Source: Clostridiales bacterium
GTDB lineage: Bacteria; Bacillota; Clostridia; Oscillospirales; Acutalibacteraceae
Length of the DNA stretch: 51,956 nt
NCBI GenBank assembly: GCA_012523185.1
Contig: JAAYIY010000008.1
Span: 1 to 51,956, forward strand
Reading direction: 5' to 3'
The notes under the pieces were generated by a model. That model had not been told where the DNA came from. It ran no database searches and saw only the letters and a program-made list of their open reading frames with translations. Shown in pieces: positions 35,701 to 42,197 of this stretch (positions within the stretch are counted from its first letter, which is position 1; every line of letters begins with the position of its first letter). The translations under genes were made by a program, and so were the position numbers.

Positions 35701-35993
35701 TCAACTGCGCTTACATAGGGTATGGACTCCAAATGGGCTTTTACATCGGAAACCTGCGATTTGTCCAAGTCGTCAAACATCACCCGTATTGACGCGTTGT
35801 CGTCAATGGCGGGGAAATCTGTGTTCATAATCTCAAGTCCGTGCCTCATATCGGACTTGTCAGGTAAATATTTTGTCATGTCTGTGTTTGTCTCAACTTT
35901 GGCTGACAGAAACGCGCAAACTACCGTAAAGGCAAGAACAACTGCCAGCAAAACAAACCTTTTGTTTACTATAAAATTTGCTATCCTTTGCAT
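32790..35993 (-). CDS. MMPL/RND-family exporter with enlarged extracytoplasmic domain
   Basis: 1067-residue proton-driven transporter of the MMPL/hydrophobe RND family. Two halves, each with a leading helix and a five-helix block; SMDYSIILMNRYRQE and GATIDYGIVFSDYYRESRK are the paired family motifs with the proton-relay aspartates. The first extracytoplasmic loop is short, but the second (about residues 390-840) is very long and contains four or five copies of a ~75-residue helical unit ending in IYLYY-like segments. Such exporters move lipids, glycopeptides or peptides. Divergently paired with a TetR gene, so it is likely repressed by it and induced by a toxic compound. Confidence 0.88.
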   Translation of the reverse strand: MQRIANFIVNKRFVLLAVVLAFTVVCAFLSAKVETNTDMTKYLPDKSDMRHGLEIMNTDFPAIDDNASIRVMFDDLDKSQVSDVKAHLESIPYVSAVDYEADNINYNRDNHTLFVVNTEYDYGSDEEISIETAIGEMSSAYQMIFQSNNVQSSEVSLLLLISALSIALLILFIMSRSWLEPVLFMATIGVAVVINLGTNLVLSYTSELTKSVAPIIQLVLSMDYSIILMNRYRQEKLIYDNKTDAMKAALANSFSSIASSSLTTVAGLLALVFLSFKIGPELGIVLAKGVFISMVCVFTVLPVLILLCDKGIEKSEKKSLNIPMGFLAKFSYKARFVMPVIFVAMFVAFYILQGNTDITFTEGITDPMADIFPKDNTVVLIYDNDDESGIEKIIAATKDDKLIKSVVGYTNTLGKQYDAKEMSEAISAIGAGFTVDESLVRMVYYLYYNEEIPDVTAEDFMAFLKNDVMTNEILSGNIDKSVLKDIELTEKYANKKALTEKKNARDMADFFNMSGDDIKKLYLYYFTENGGVGSGRLTLSDFADFVVNTVAKDKAYSSMLDASALSQMKTLQTYASKSEMTKPRNYEDAAAILEIDERSMKTIYLFCKAEDEDKANVADSGEKLLSVREIINYLVKNSSVFSAAIGERLADLETAQSLINAAVDESVFTSSELAKLVGMDKSQAESLYLLYISERGDTSGWKISPQEFVGFVTKKVLPNKSFAGYFDKKTAAELKSGKTLIDAVVSGKAYSASEMYSLLDNFTSGISQGETEMIYVYYAAANSQSFSKTMKIPQMLDYLCDDIVNDERFLSVFDEGTKSSIVESKSDLNDALAQMKGNRYSRLIFTTDYPEESEATTAFMMKLDDLKKNYLENESYLVGTSAMVYEMESSFDKEFFSITLITAVAIFVVVLLAFRNIIVSLLLTLLVQCGVYVTVSVLGFSGHSIYYLALLIVQSILMGATIDYGIVFSDYYRESRKKEGRKPALKSAYDGSIHTIMTSGSILILVTAILGLFSSAEVISQVTLTISIGSLIAALLITLVLPGMICFLDRFAIKRRKKGKRATKKNV

Positions 35994-36030
35994 AATATCT
36001 GTTGCTACCTCATTTTAAAAAGATGTTTTC

Positions 36031-36059
36031 TTGCTATTTGCGTCAATCTACGATATAAT
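36031..36059 (+). promoter_or_regulatory. Promoter of the tetR gene
   Basis: TTGCTA (36031-36036), 17-bp spacer, TATAAT (36054-36059). Its -10 box overlaps the -10 box of the opposite promoter. Confidence 0.6.
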
Positions 36060-36086
36060 TATACACAACTACGGTGGTTTATGCAA
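36058..36086 (-). promoter_or_regulatory. Promoter of the MMPL exporter gene
   Basis: On the minus strand TTGCAT (36086-36081), 17-bp spacer, TATAAT (36063-36058). The two -10 boxes share 36058-36059, so one bound repressor or polymerase would block both. No perfect operator palindrome was found. Confidence 0.65.
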
Positions 36087-36143
36087 TCGTCGGTTTTCAA
36101 ATAGCGTATGATAAACAACCAAATCGGAAAAGAGGTGTGTATT

Positions 36144-36686
36144 TTGGTTAATAAAAATGATTTGCGATTCATAAAAACCGAAAAAATCATTGAGGAAACA
36201 TACATTCGCCTAAAAAAGAAAACCCGTTCACAAATAAAAGTGAAAGATCTGTGCGAGGCGGCATTAATAAACAAAACAACATTTTATGCTCACTATGAAA
36301 CAATGGAGGCTTTGCACGAACACATTTGTAAAAAGACAATAGAAAACTTGCTTGACTCATGCCCGCACATTGACAAGGTGTTTACTGACGCGGCGGATTT
36401 TGTTAATTCCATTATGAAAACAATTCAGGAAAACTCTGAAATTTTAGACACGCTGTTCGGCGCTGACGTCACAAAACAAATAAATGCCTTTGAGGCGGGG
36501 CTGCTCGGCTATTATTTGACGGGCAATGAGTCGGAGGAAATGAAGATGAAGATACTTTTTACAATAGGCGGCGCGTCAAGGCTTTTGCTCGGCGACCAAA
36601 GCGCTGAGCGAATCAACATCACTATAAAGCTGATAAGGCAGGTTTTGGGCGGAAAAGAAAACAAAGAAACAAGCTTTTTGGCGTAA
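36144..36686 (+). CDS. TetR/AcrR-family transcriptional regulator
   Basis: 180 residues from TTG 36144, chosen because AGAGGTG lies 7 bases upstream; an ATG 12 codons earlier has no site. The helix-turn-helix reads KTRSQIKVKDLCEAALINKTTFYAHYETMEALHEHI, the standard TetR N-terminal pattern with the TTFYAHY recognition helix. The C-terminal part is a helical ligand-binding domain of the TetR_C type without a recognisable ligand motif. It probably represses the divergent MMPL exporter and itself. Confidence 0.85.
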   Translation: MVNKNDLRFIKTEKIIEETYIRLKKKTRSQIKVKDLCEAALINKTTFYAHYETMEALHEHICKKTIENLLDSCPHIDKVFTDAADFVNSIMKTIQENSEILDTLFGADVTKQINAFEAGLLGYYLTGNESEEMKMKILFTIGGASRLLLGDQSAERINITIKLIRQVLGGKENKETSFLA

Positions 36687-36703
36687 CAAAAAAATGATTG
36701 TTG

Positions 36704-36733
36704 TTGCATTTCGGACAATGTAAATGGTATGAT
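36704..36733 (+). promoter_or_regulatory. Promoter, copy 3 of the recurrent promoter element
   Basis: TTGCAT (36704-36709), 18-bp spacer, TATGAT (36728-36733). From 36691 to 36716 it is almost identical to 320-345 upstream of the LRR gene. The leader contains CACGG/CCGTG (36765-36780 region) and recalls the leader at 371-444. It starts about 18 bases after the tetR stop and should drive larE. Confidence 0.6.
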
Positions 36734-36854
36734 TTGTGTATTAGAAAATCTCCTTTTTGAGAAGACACGGGTTTTGCCGTGGAAGCATTGTGACGGAAAA
36801 GCAAAGACGCGGGCGATTAATTTATGCGGCATACGCGGTATGGGAGGGTGAGGA

Positions 36855-37709
36855 TTGGAGCAAACGAACAGAGAAGCTTACGTCGCGGAGCTTAAAGAAA
36901 AGCAAAAAAAGCTCCGTTCATATTTGTCCGGCTTAAAAAGTGCCGCCGTCGCCTTTTCAGCCGGAATTGACTCGACATTTCTGATGCATTCGGCAAGAGA
37001 AGTCCTCGGCGACAAGGCTGTCGCCGTTACGGCGCGTTCTTGCATCTTCCCTGAAGACGAGCAAAAGGAAGCGGAGGATTTTTGCAAGGCTTACGGGATA
37101 AAGCACTTTATATTTGACAGCGGCGAGCTGAGCTTGGAGGAGTTTTCAAAAAACCCTCCGAACAGATGCTACATCTGCAAAAGCCGTATGCTGAAAATGA
37201 TTAAGTATATCGCGGACACAAACGGGATTTCAAATGTCGTCGAAGGCTCGAATATTGACGACGAAAGCGACTATCGCCCAGGCATGGCGGCAATAAATGA
37301 GTTGGGGATAAAAAGCCCTCTCCGAATTGCCGAAATGACAAAAAACGATGTCAGGGCGCTTTCAAAAATCGCCGGGCTTGCCGCGTGGAACAAGCCGTCG
37401 TTTGCCTGCCTTGCAAGCCGTTTCCCTTACGGGGAGCGGATAACAAAAGACAAGCTTTTTGCCGTTGAGCGCGCGGAACGGCTCCTGCGCGGTCTCGGCT
37501 TTTGCGGCGCGCGCGTGCGGATTCACGGCACAGCCGCAAGGATAGAAATAAGCGCCGCCGAGTTCGATAAAATCACGGAGACGCAAACAAGACTTAAAGT
37601 GGCGGAGGAGCTGCACGCCTATGGGTTTTCTTATGTTTCGCTCGACCTTGACGGCTACAGGCAGGGGAGCATGAACGAGGTCTTGAATCTTGAAACGGGG
37701 AGTAAATAA
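36855..37709 (+). CDS. larE: LarE-type ATP-dependent sacrificial sulfur transferase
   Basis: 284 residues. LarE adenylylates and then sulfurises the pyridinium cofactor of lactate racemase, giving up its own cysteine sulfur in the Lactobacillus enzyme. The PP-loop is AFSAGIDSTFL (residues 33-43), with VVEGSNIDDESDYRPGM and SFACLASRFPYGERI. Cys185 in ACLASR matches the position of the sacrificial cysteine. Start is TTG behind a strong GGGAGGGTGAGG. Its stop overlaps the start of tcdA (TAATG). No larA, larB or larC is in the window, so the cofactor user may be elsewhere or be another NPN enzyme. Confidence 0.88.
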   Translation: MEQTNREAYVAELKEKQKKLRSYLSGLKSAAVAFSAGIDSTFLMHSAREVLGDKAVAVTARSCIFPEDEQKEAEDFCKAYGIKHFIFDSGELSLEEFSKNPPNRCYICKSRMLKMIKYIADTNGISNVVEGSNIDDESDYRPGMAAINELGIKSPLRIAEMTKNDVRALSKIAGLAAWNKPSFACLASRFPYGERITKDKLFAVERAERLLRGLGFCGARVRIHGTAARIEISAAEFDKITETQTRLKVAEELHAYGFSYVSLDLDGYRQGSMNEVLNLETGSK

Positions 37710-38473
37710 TGCCTGACCAATTTGCAAGAACTGAAATAATTTTCGGCTCAAAAGCCATGGAAAAGCTGTACAAAAGCCGTGTCGCGGTTTTCGGGATAGG
37801 CGGTGTCGGCGGATATGCCGTCGAGGCTTTGGTGCGGAGCGGCATCGGCACGCTCGACTTGATAGACGGCGACAAGATTTGCCTGTCAAACATCAACCGT
37901 CAGATTTTTGCCACGCACAAAACATTGTCGCAATTCAAGGCGGACGCGGCCGAGGCTCGAATCAAGGAAATCAACCCGAAAGCCGTCGTAAATAAACACA
38001 TATTGTTTTTCGGGCCGGAAAACGCCGACCTGCTTGACTTCAAAGATTTTGACTATATTATTGACGCTATCGACGCTGTGGAAGGAAAAATCGAGATTGC
38101 GGTGAGGGCGGACAAAGTCGGCGTGCCTGTTGTTTCCGCGATGGGCGCGGGAAACAAAACAGACCCCACGGCTTTTCAGGTTTCCGATATTTATGACACG
38201 ACAGTCTGTCCGCTTGCAAGGATAATGCGGCGCGAGCTTAAAAAATGCGGCGTCAAAAGCCTTAAAGTCGTATATTCCACAGAGCGGCCTGTCAGGGCGT
38301 CGGAGATTTCTTCTGAAACTCTTGAGGAGTGCGGCGCGGTCCGCGAAACGGGTTTGCCGCCGCGCCGTTTAGTCACAGGCTCCAACGCGTTTGTGCCGTC
38401 GGTCATGGGGCTGATACTTGCCGGCGAAGCGATAAAAGGCCTTGTCGGGTTTTACGCTCAAAACAAAGCATAG
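37709..38473 (+). CDS. tcdA: tRNA threonylcarbamoyladenosine dehydratase (TcdA/ThiF-like)
   Basis: 254 residues of the E1-like ThiF/MoeB superfamily. It begins QFARTEIIFGSKAMEKLYKSRVAVFGIGGVGG, the nucleotide-binding loop, then DLIDGDKICLSNINRQIFA and DYIIDAIDAVEGKIEI, and SDIYDTTVCPLARIMRRELKK near the catalytic cysteine. This fits TcdA, which closes t6A to the cyclic ct6A form at tRNA position 37 with ATP. Coupled to larE by a one-base overlap; both enzymes use adenylylation, but no joint pathway is known. Confidence 0.85.
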   Translation: MPDQFARTEIIFGSKAMEKLYKSRVAVFGIGGVGGYAVEALVRSGIGTLDLIDGDKICLSNINRQIFATHKTLSQFKADAAEARIKEINPKAVVNKHILFFGPENADLLDFKDFDYIIDAIDAVEGKIEIAVRADKVGVPVVSAMGAGNKTDPTAFQVSDIYDTTVCPLARIMRRELKKCGVKSLKVVYSTERPVRASEISSETLEECGAVRETGLPPRRLVTGSNAFVPSVMGLILAGEAIKGLVGFYAQNKA

Positions 38474-38500
38474 GCACCCTTTAAAGGGTGCCCGTTTTTT
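38473..38500 (+). terminator. Terminator of larE-tcdA
   Basis: A perfect 20-bp palindrome GGCACCCTTT/AAAGGGTGCC (38473-38492) followed by CGTTTTTTG. The first stem base is the last base of the tcdA stop codon. Confidence 0.85.
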
Positions 38501-38519
38501 GTTTGACTGAAAAATCAAG

Positions 38520-39257
38520 CTATAAAACCTTTGATAAAAAGTCTTTAAGGCGTTCACTTTTGGGGTTGCCGAAAAACTCTGCGGGGCTTCCCTCCTCCAT
38601 AAAAATGCCTTCGTCAATGAACATAATGCGCGACGCCACCTCCCGCGCAAACCCCATTTCATGCGTGACGACGACCATCGTCATGCCTGTCTGCGCCAAG
38701 CTTTTCATGACGTCAAGCACCTCGCCGACCATCTCCGGGTCAAGCGCCGATGTTGGCTCGTCAAAAAGCATCACGAGCGGATCCATTGCAAGCGCGCGGA
38801 CAATGGCGACACGCTGCCTTTGACCGCCTGACAACTGTGACGGATATGACTCGGCGCGATCCTCAAGCCCGACCTTGCCAAGGAGCGCCAGCGCTCTTGC
38901 GCGCGCCTCTTGCTTTGGCATTTTTCGCAGCTTTGTCAGCGCAAGAGTCATGTTGCGTATTATTGTCATGTGCGGAAAAAGGTTGAACTGCTGAAACACC
39001 ATCCCGACCTTTTGGCGGTGCAGGTTTATGTCTGTTTTGTGGTCAGTAATGTCTTGACCCTCAAAAAAGACGCGCCCCTTTTCAGGCTCCTCAAGGAGAT
39101 TGAGGCAGCGCAGAAAAGTCGATTTGCCGCACCCGGAAGGTCCGATAACGACGACGACTTCGCCCTTTTTAATCTCTGTGGAAACGCCTTTTAAAACCTC
39201 AAGATTGCCGAATTTCTTGTGAAGATTGTCAACTTTAATCAGAACGCCGTCACTCAA
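38520..39257 (-). CDS. Polar amino-acid ABC transporter, ATP-binding protein
   Basis: 245-residue GlnQ/HisP-type ATPase. Walker [11 protein letters not shown]-loop [11 protein letters not shown], signature [15 protein letters not shown], Walker [16 protein letters not shown] and switch histidine [14 protein letters not shown] are all present. It energises uptake through the permease encoded just upstream, overlapping it by eight bases (ATGAGTGA). Last gene of the binding protein-permease-ATPase operon. Confidence 0.93.
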   Translation of the reverse strand: MSDGVLIKVDNLHKKFGNLEVLKGVSTEIKKGEVVVVIGPSGCGKSTFLRCLNLLEEPEKGRVFFEGQDITDHKTDINLHRQKVGMVFQQFNLFPHMTIIRNMTLALTKLRKMPKQEARARALALLGKVGLEDRAESYPSQLSGGQRQRVAIVRALAMDPLVMLFDEPTSALDPEMVGEVLDVMKSLAQTGMTMVVVTHEMGFAREVASRIMFIDEGIFMEEGSPAEFFGNPKSERLKDFLSKVL

Positions 39258-39975
39258 CTCTGCGCAGCCTCCTTTCGAGATATTTCATGAGATAATCGAG
39301 CCCGAGAACCATGACAAGATAAATGACAGCGGCGGCTATCAGCGGCATAAAAGCCGAATAGGTGATGCCTCTGATGATATACGCGCCCCTTGTGAGATCC
39401 TGAAGAGCTATGTAGCCGCAAATTGAAGTTTCTTTCAGCAAAACAATAAACTCGTTGCCGAGAGAAGGAAGAACATTTTTGAAGGCCTGCGGCAAAACGA
39501 TATAAACCATTGAGCGCACATAATTTAAGCCGAGACTGCGCCCCGCCTCCATCTGCCCGCGGTCGATTGACATGATGCCGCTGCGTATAATTTCCGCGAC
39601 ATAGGCGCTTGAATTTATGCCGAAAGCAAGAACCGCGACAAGCGTCTTGTCAATGTTGACGCTTGCAAAAATGACATAATACATTATCAAAAGCTGTATG
39701 ACTGTCGGCGTGCCGCGGATGATGTTGAGGTAAAGCTTTGATAAAAAATCAAAAAAATTGATAAAAAACTTTAAAAACGGATTGAAGCGCGAAAGCTTGC
39801 AAAGATCGTGAGTCGAGCGGATAATCGCAAGAACAACGCCGACGGCAATGCCTATAAGCACCGCAAAAAAAGAAACCCGAAGCGTGACAAGCAGACCGTC
39901 GGCAAGATATTTCCAGCGCGCCCCCGTGATAAAGTTTCGGATTAGTTCGTCTTTCAGGTTAAGCCAAAAATCCAA
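39250..39975 (-). CDS. Polar amino-acid ABC transporter, permease
   Basis: 241-residue membrane protein of the HisM/GlnP family with about five helices. The ATPase-docking EAA loop is [37 protein letters not shown], and [17 protein letters not shown] is the usual following segment. It starts at TTG 39975 behind AAAGGAGGT. Amino acid not predictable; cystine, glutamine or histidine are family options. Confidence 0.92.
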   Translation of the reverse strand: MDFWLNLKDELIRNFITGARWKYLADGLLVTLRVSFFAVLIGIAVGVVLAIIRSTHDLCKLSRFNPFLKFFINFFDFLSKLYLNIIRGTPTVIQLLIMYYVIFASVNIDKTLVAVLAFGINSSAYVAEIIRSGIMSIDRGQMEAGRSLGLNYVRSMVYIVLPQAFKNVLPSLGNEFIVLLKETSICGYIALQDLTRGAYIIRGITYSAFMPLIAAAVIYLVMVLGLDYLMKYLERRLRRVE

Positions 39976-40000
39976 ATGCGTTTACCTCCTTTGAAAACAG

Positions 40001-40024
40001 AAAAGGGCTGTAAGCGTACAGCCC
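40001..40024 (-). terminator. Intercistronic hairpin in the ABC operon
   Basis: GGGCTGTA (40005-40012) pairs with TACAGCCC (40017-40024), followed on the minus strand by TTTTCTGTTTTC. It lies between the binding-protein gene and the permease gene and would keep the lipoprotein mRNA in excess. Confidence 0.7.
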
Positions 40025-40046
40025 TGTGACCCGCGTGTCGAAACTG

Positions 40047-40850
40047 TTAGGCGGTGATGTATTTGTCAACAACATTTTTAACGGAGCCGTCGGCAATCAG
40101 CTCTTCAAGAGCGGCGTTGACCTTGCTCGTGAGACTGCTGCCCTTGGCAAACGCGATGGCATAATCCTCGACGACATATTCTGTCGGCAGGATTTTGATC
40201 CCCTCATTCTTTGAAACAAAAACCTTTGCAGGCTCGTTGTCGATTACAACGGCGTCAATTCTGCCGTTTACAAGATCGCCGATTGCCTCAAAGCCCGAAG
40301 CGTATTGCGAAAGCTTGGCGTTTCCGAGATTGCCGCTTTCGATGTCCTCAAGGATATATGTGTCCCCGGTCGTCATCAGCTGAACGCCGATTGTCTTGTC
40401 CGTAAGGCCGTCGAAGGAGGTTATTTGAGAGTCGGACTTAACAATGATAACCTGCTTTCCCGTGGCGTAAGAGACGGAAAAATCGACGCTTTTCAAGCGC
40501 TCTTCCGTGACTGTCATGCCCGCCATGCCCATGTCGGCTTTTCCGGAAGTGATGGCGGAAAGAATCGAGTCAAACTCCATGTCCTCAATCACAAGCTCCA
40601 TGTCAAGCTTGTCGGCTATAAGCTCCGCGATTTCGGCGTCGATGCCGATTATGTTTCCGCTGTCGTCATAAAACTCATATGGCGGGAAATATGCGTTGGT
40701 GGCCATGATAAGCTTTTGTTTTGTTTCGGCGGCGCCGTCCGAGGTCTTTGTCGCGGACTCACCGTTTCCTGCGCAGGCGTTTAGCGAGGCGGCGGCGAGG
40801 GCGGCGGCAAGAATAAGCGCTGTTATCTTCAAAATCTTTTTCATCTGCAA
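40047..40850 (-). CDS. Polar amino-acid ABC transporter, substrate-binding lipoprotein
   Basis: 267 residues. Signal peptide with lipobox LNAC (Cys26). The mature part is a type II periplasmic-binding-protein fold: TNAYFPPYEFYDDSGNIIGIDAEIAELIADKL, then ITSGKADMGMAGMTVTEERLKSVDFS and GVQLMTTGDT. These are the conserved ligand-pocket segments of the family-3 amino-acid-binding proteins. It starts at TTG (AAGGAG six bases before) or at ATG two codons on. First gene of its operon. Confidence 0.93.
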   Translation of the reverse strand: MQMKKILKITALILAAALAAASLNACAGNGESATKTSDGAAETKQKLIMATNAYFPPYEFYDDSGNIIGIDAEIAELIADKLDMELVIEDMEFDSILSAITSGKADMGMAGMTVTEERLKSVDFSVSYATGKQVIIVKSDSQITSFDGLTDKTIGVQLMTTGDTYILEDIESGNLGNAKLSQYASGFEAIGDLVNGRIDAVVIDNEPAKVFVSKNEGIKILPTEYVVEDYAIAFAKGSSLTSKVNAALEELIADGSVKNVVDKYITA

Positions 40851-40881
40851 AGTACTCTCCTTTTAAAGCAAATATGAAGTT

Positions 40882-40909
40882 ATTATATCATTTGTGCCCG
40901 CTTTGTCAA
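40882..40909 (-). promoter_or_regulatory. Promoter of the amino-acid ABC operon
   Basis: On the minus strand TTGACA (40909-40904), 16-bp spacer, TATAAT (40887-40882). No T-box or riboswitch is visible in the short leader. Confidence 0.7.
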
Positions 40910-41021
40910 GCAGCGCGGCGCCTTAAATCGCACCTTCTTTCAAGGAAATCGAACGGCGGATATGCGCGCGAACGAGCCGATTATCACAAAGCGGGATAAG
41001 TTGGAGAACAAAGCCGCCGCT

Positions 41022-41153
41022 TGCAGACGGTTTTATTTTGCGCATTTACAGCACCGAAACGGAGTGGGGGAGGGCAAAAGGCTTGCTTTTTGCCGATTAT
41101 ATGCCGCGCATTTACAGCACCAAAACAGGGAAAGCGGGGGAACAAAGCAAAGC
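41022..41153. repeat. Two imperfect 66-bp direct repeats
   Basis: GCGCATTTACAGCACC(G/A)AAAC occurs at 41040-41060 and 41106-41126 (20 of 21 bases equal), inside units about 66 bp long that align more loosely on both sides. The unit is a multiple of three and the stretch is open in some frames, but no start with a ribosome-binding site or family match was seen. The rest of 40910-41182 shows nothing. Confidence 0.5.
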
Positions 41154-41182
41154 GGCTGCTCGCCTGTTCCTCCGCCGTTCGG

Positions 41183-41713
41183 CTACTGTTTTTTTACTGT
41201 GTCATACGGCCAACTGTTTATGCCGCCGAAATCAAACACATTTGTGTATCCAATCTTAATTAACTTCCGCGCCGCCTTGGCGCTGCGTCTGCCGGAACGG
41301 CAATAAATTAAAATTTCAGTGTCAAAATCCGGCAAGGATTCGGGCTTCTCACCGCGAATTGTCTTGCTTGGAATTAATATCGCGTTGGGAATATGCTCCG
41401 CGTTGTATTCGTCCTTTGTCCGCACATCAAGTACGACGACCTCGTCGCCGCTGTCCATTCTTGTTTTAGCCTCATGCGCCGTGATTTTTCTGTACACCGT
41501 TTCTGATGCGCGGATTTTGCCGCCGTCGCCGCTCGTATTTGCAGGCGATGCCTTGCCCCCCACAACAAGCAGTCCGATTGCTATGCCGAGCAAGGTTGAT
41601 ATATATGGGTTTGCAGTCATCGGGCAGGTGCCGTCAGAGCAGCCTATTAATCTGTAAAGAACAAAATATCCCGCAAGACCGCCCGCCGCCGCGCCTATGA
41701 AATGTCTTAACAT
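41183..41713 (-). CDS. Membrane-anchored rhodanese-like protein
   Basis: 176 residues from ATG 41713, chosen since AAAGGAG lies 9 bases upstream; a GTG three codons earlier abuts that site. Two short membrane helices at the N-terminus (IGAAAGGLAGYFVLYRLIG with GTCPMT between them, then STLLGIAIGLLVVGG) are followed by a rhodanese domain with DVRTKDEYNAEHIPNA and active-site loop YCRSGRRS, whose cysteine can carry a persulfide. It may pass sulfur at the membrane or be a redox or stress protein. The N-terminal domain is of the DUF6132 type. Confidence 0.85.
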   Translation of the reverse strand: MLRHFIGAAAGGLAGYFVLYRLIGCSDGTCPMTANPYISTLLGIAIGLLVVGGKASPANTSGDGGKIRASETVYRKITAHEAKTRMDSGDEVVVLDVRTKDEYNAEHIPNAILIPSKTIRGEKPESLPDFDTEILIYCRSGRRSAKAARKLIKIGYTNVFDFGGINSWPYDTVKKQ

Positions 41714-42197
41714 TTTGCGCACACTCCTTTAACATCTTTTTTAAACACCGCTGTTTTATCGCAGCATCACTGTGCTTTTATATTATAGAGCATATAAAAA
41801 AGTTTGAATGTAACATACTCACCTTGACAGGCGGACGGCAAACGAGCGATGACCGTTTTTTTTTCACCTTTTCACCGCAAACCTTTCCGTGCCGCTCGAT
41901 TGTTTAAAGGCGGGACGGCAGCTCTCCGTGAGCCGCCTACCCCGCCCGAATTGTATTATAGTTAGATTCTCTTGAAAAACCCTAAATCCCTTGAAACCAC
42001 CGGTCAAAACAGTGCTATTGTAACATAATAAACGCAGGAAAAGTTGAAATGGCCGGTTTTCAAGAGGGTCTATCTTAAAACACCCTTTTTCTAATTTCAC
42101 AATATCAGGTTTTTGGATGCTTTTCGACTCAACGTTCATGATAACAGTCCACAGTTAGGGATGTTTTGATTATAATTTTCCGGTTATGTATTGATTC
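41714..42197. other. Gene-poor junction left of the phosphonate cluster
   Basis: No gene is supported. It holds copy 3 of the dispersed repeat (41962-42042) and a TATAAT-like site on the minus strand near 41790 that may serve the rhodanese gene. I see no clear terminator for the phosphonate operon. A 91-codon antisense frame here is a translation of the repeat, not a gene. Confidence 0.5.
41962..42042 (+). repeat. Dispersed ~80-bp repeat, copy 3
   Basis: Same order of blocks as copies 1 and 2 (TCTCTTGAAAAA, CCCTTGAAA, ACCGGTCAAAA, AATAAACGCAGGAAAAG). Copy 3 lies 38 kb away from the others, at the left edge of the AT-rich phosphonate cluster. Confidence 0.75.

Noticed and set aside
41864-42139. 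91-codon minus-strand frame next to the phosphonate cluster
   Set aside because: It is mostly a translation of the dispersed repeat; copy 2 of the same repeat has a stop in this frame.
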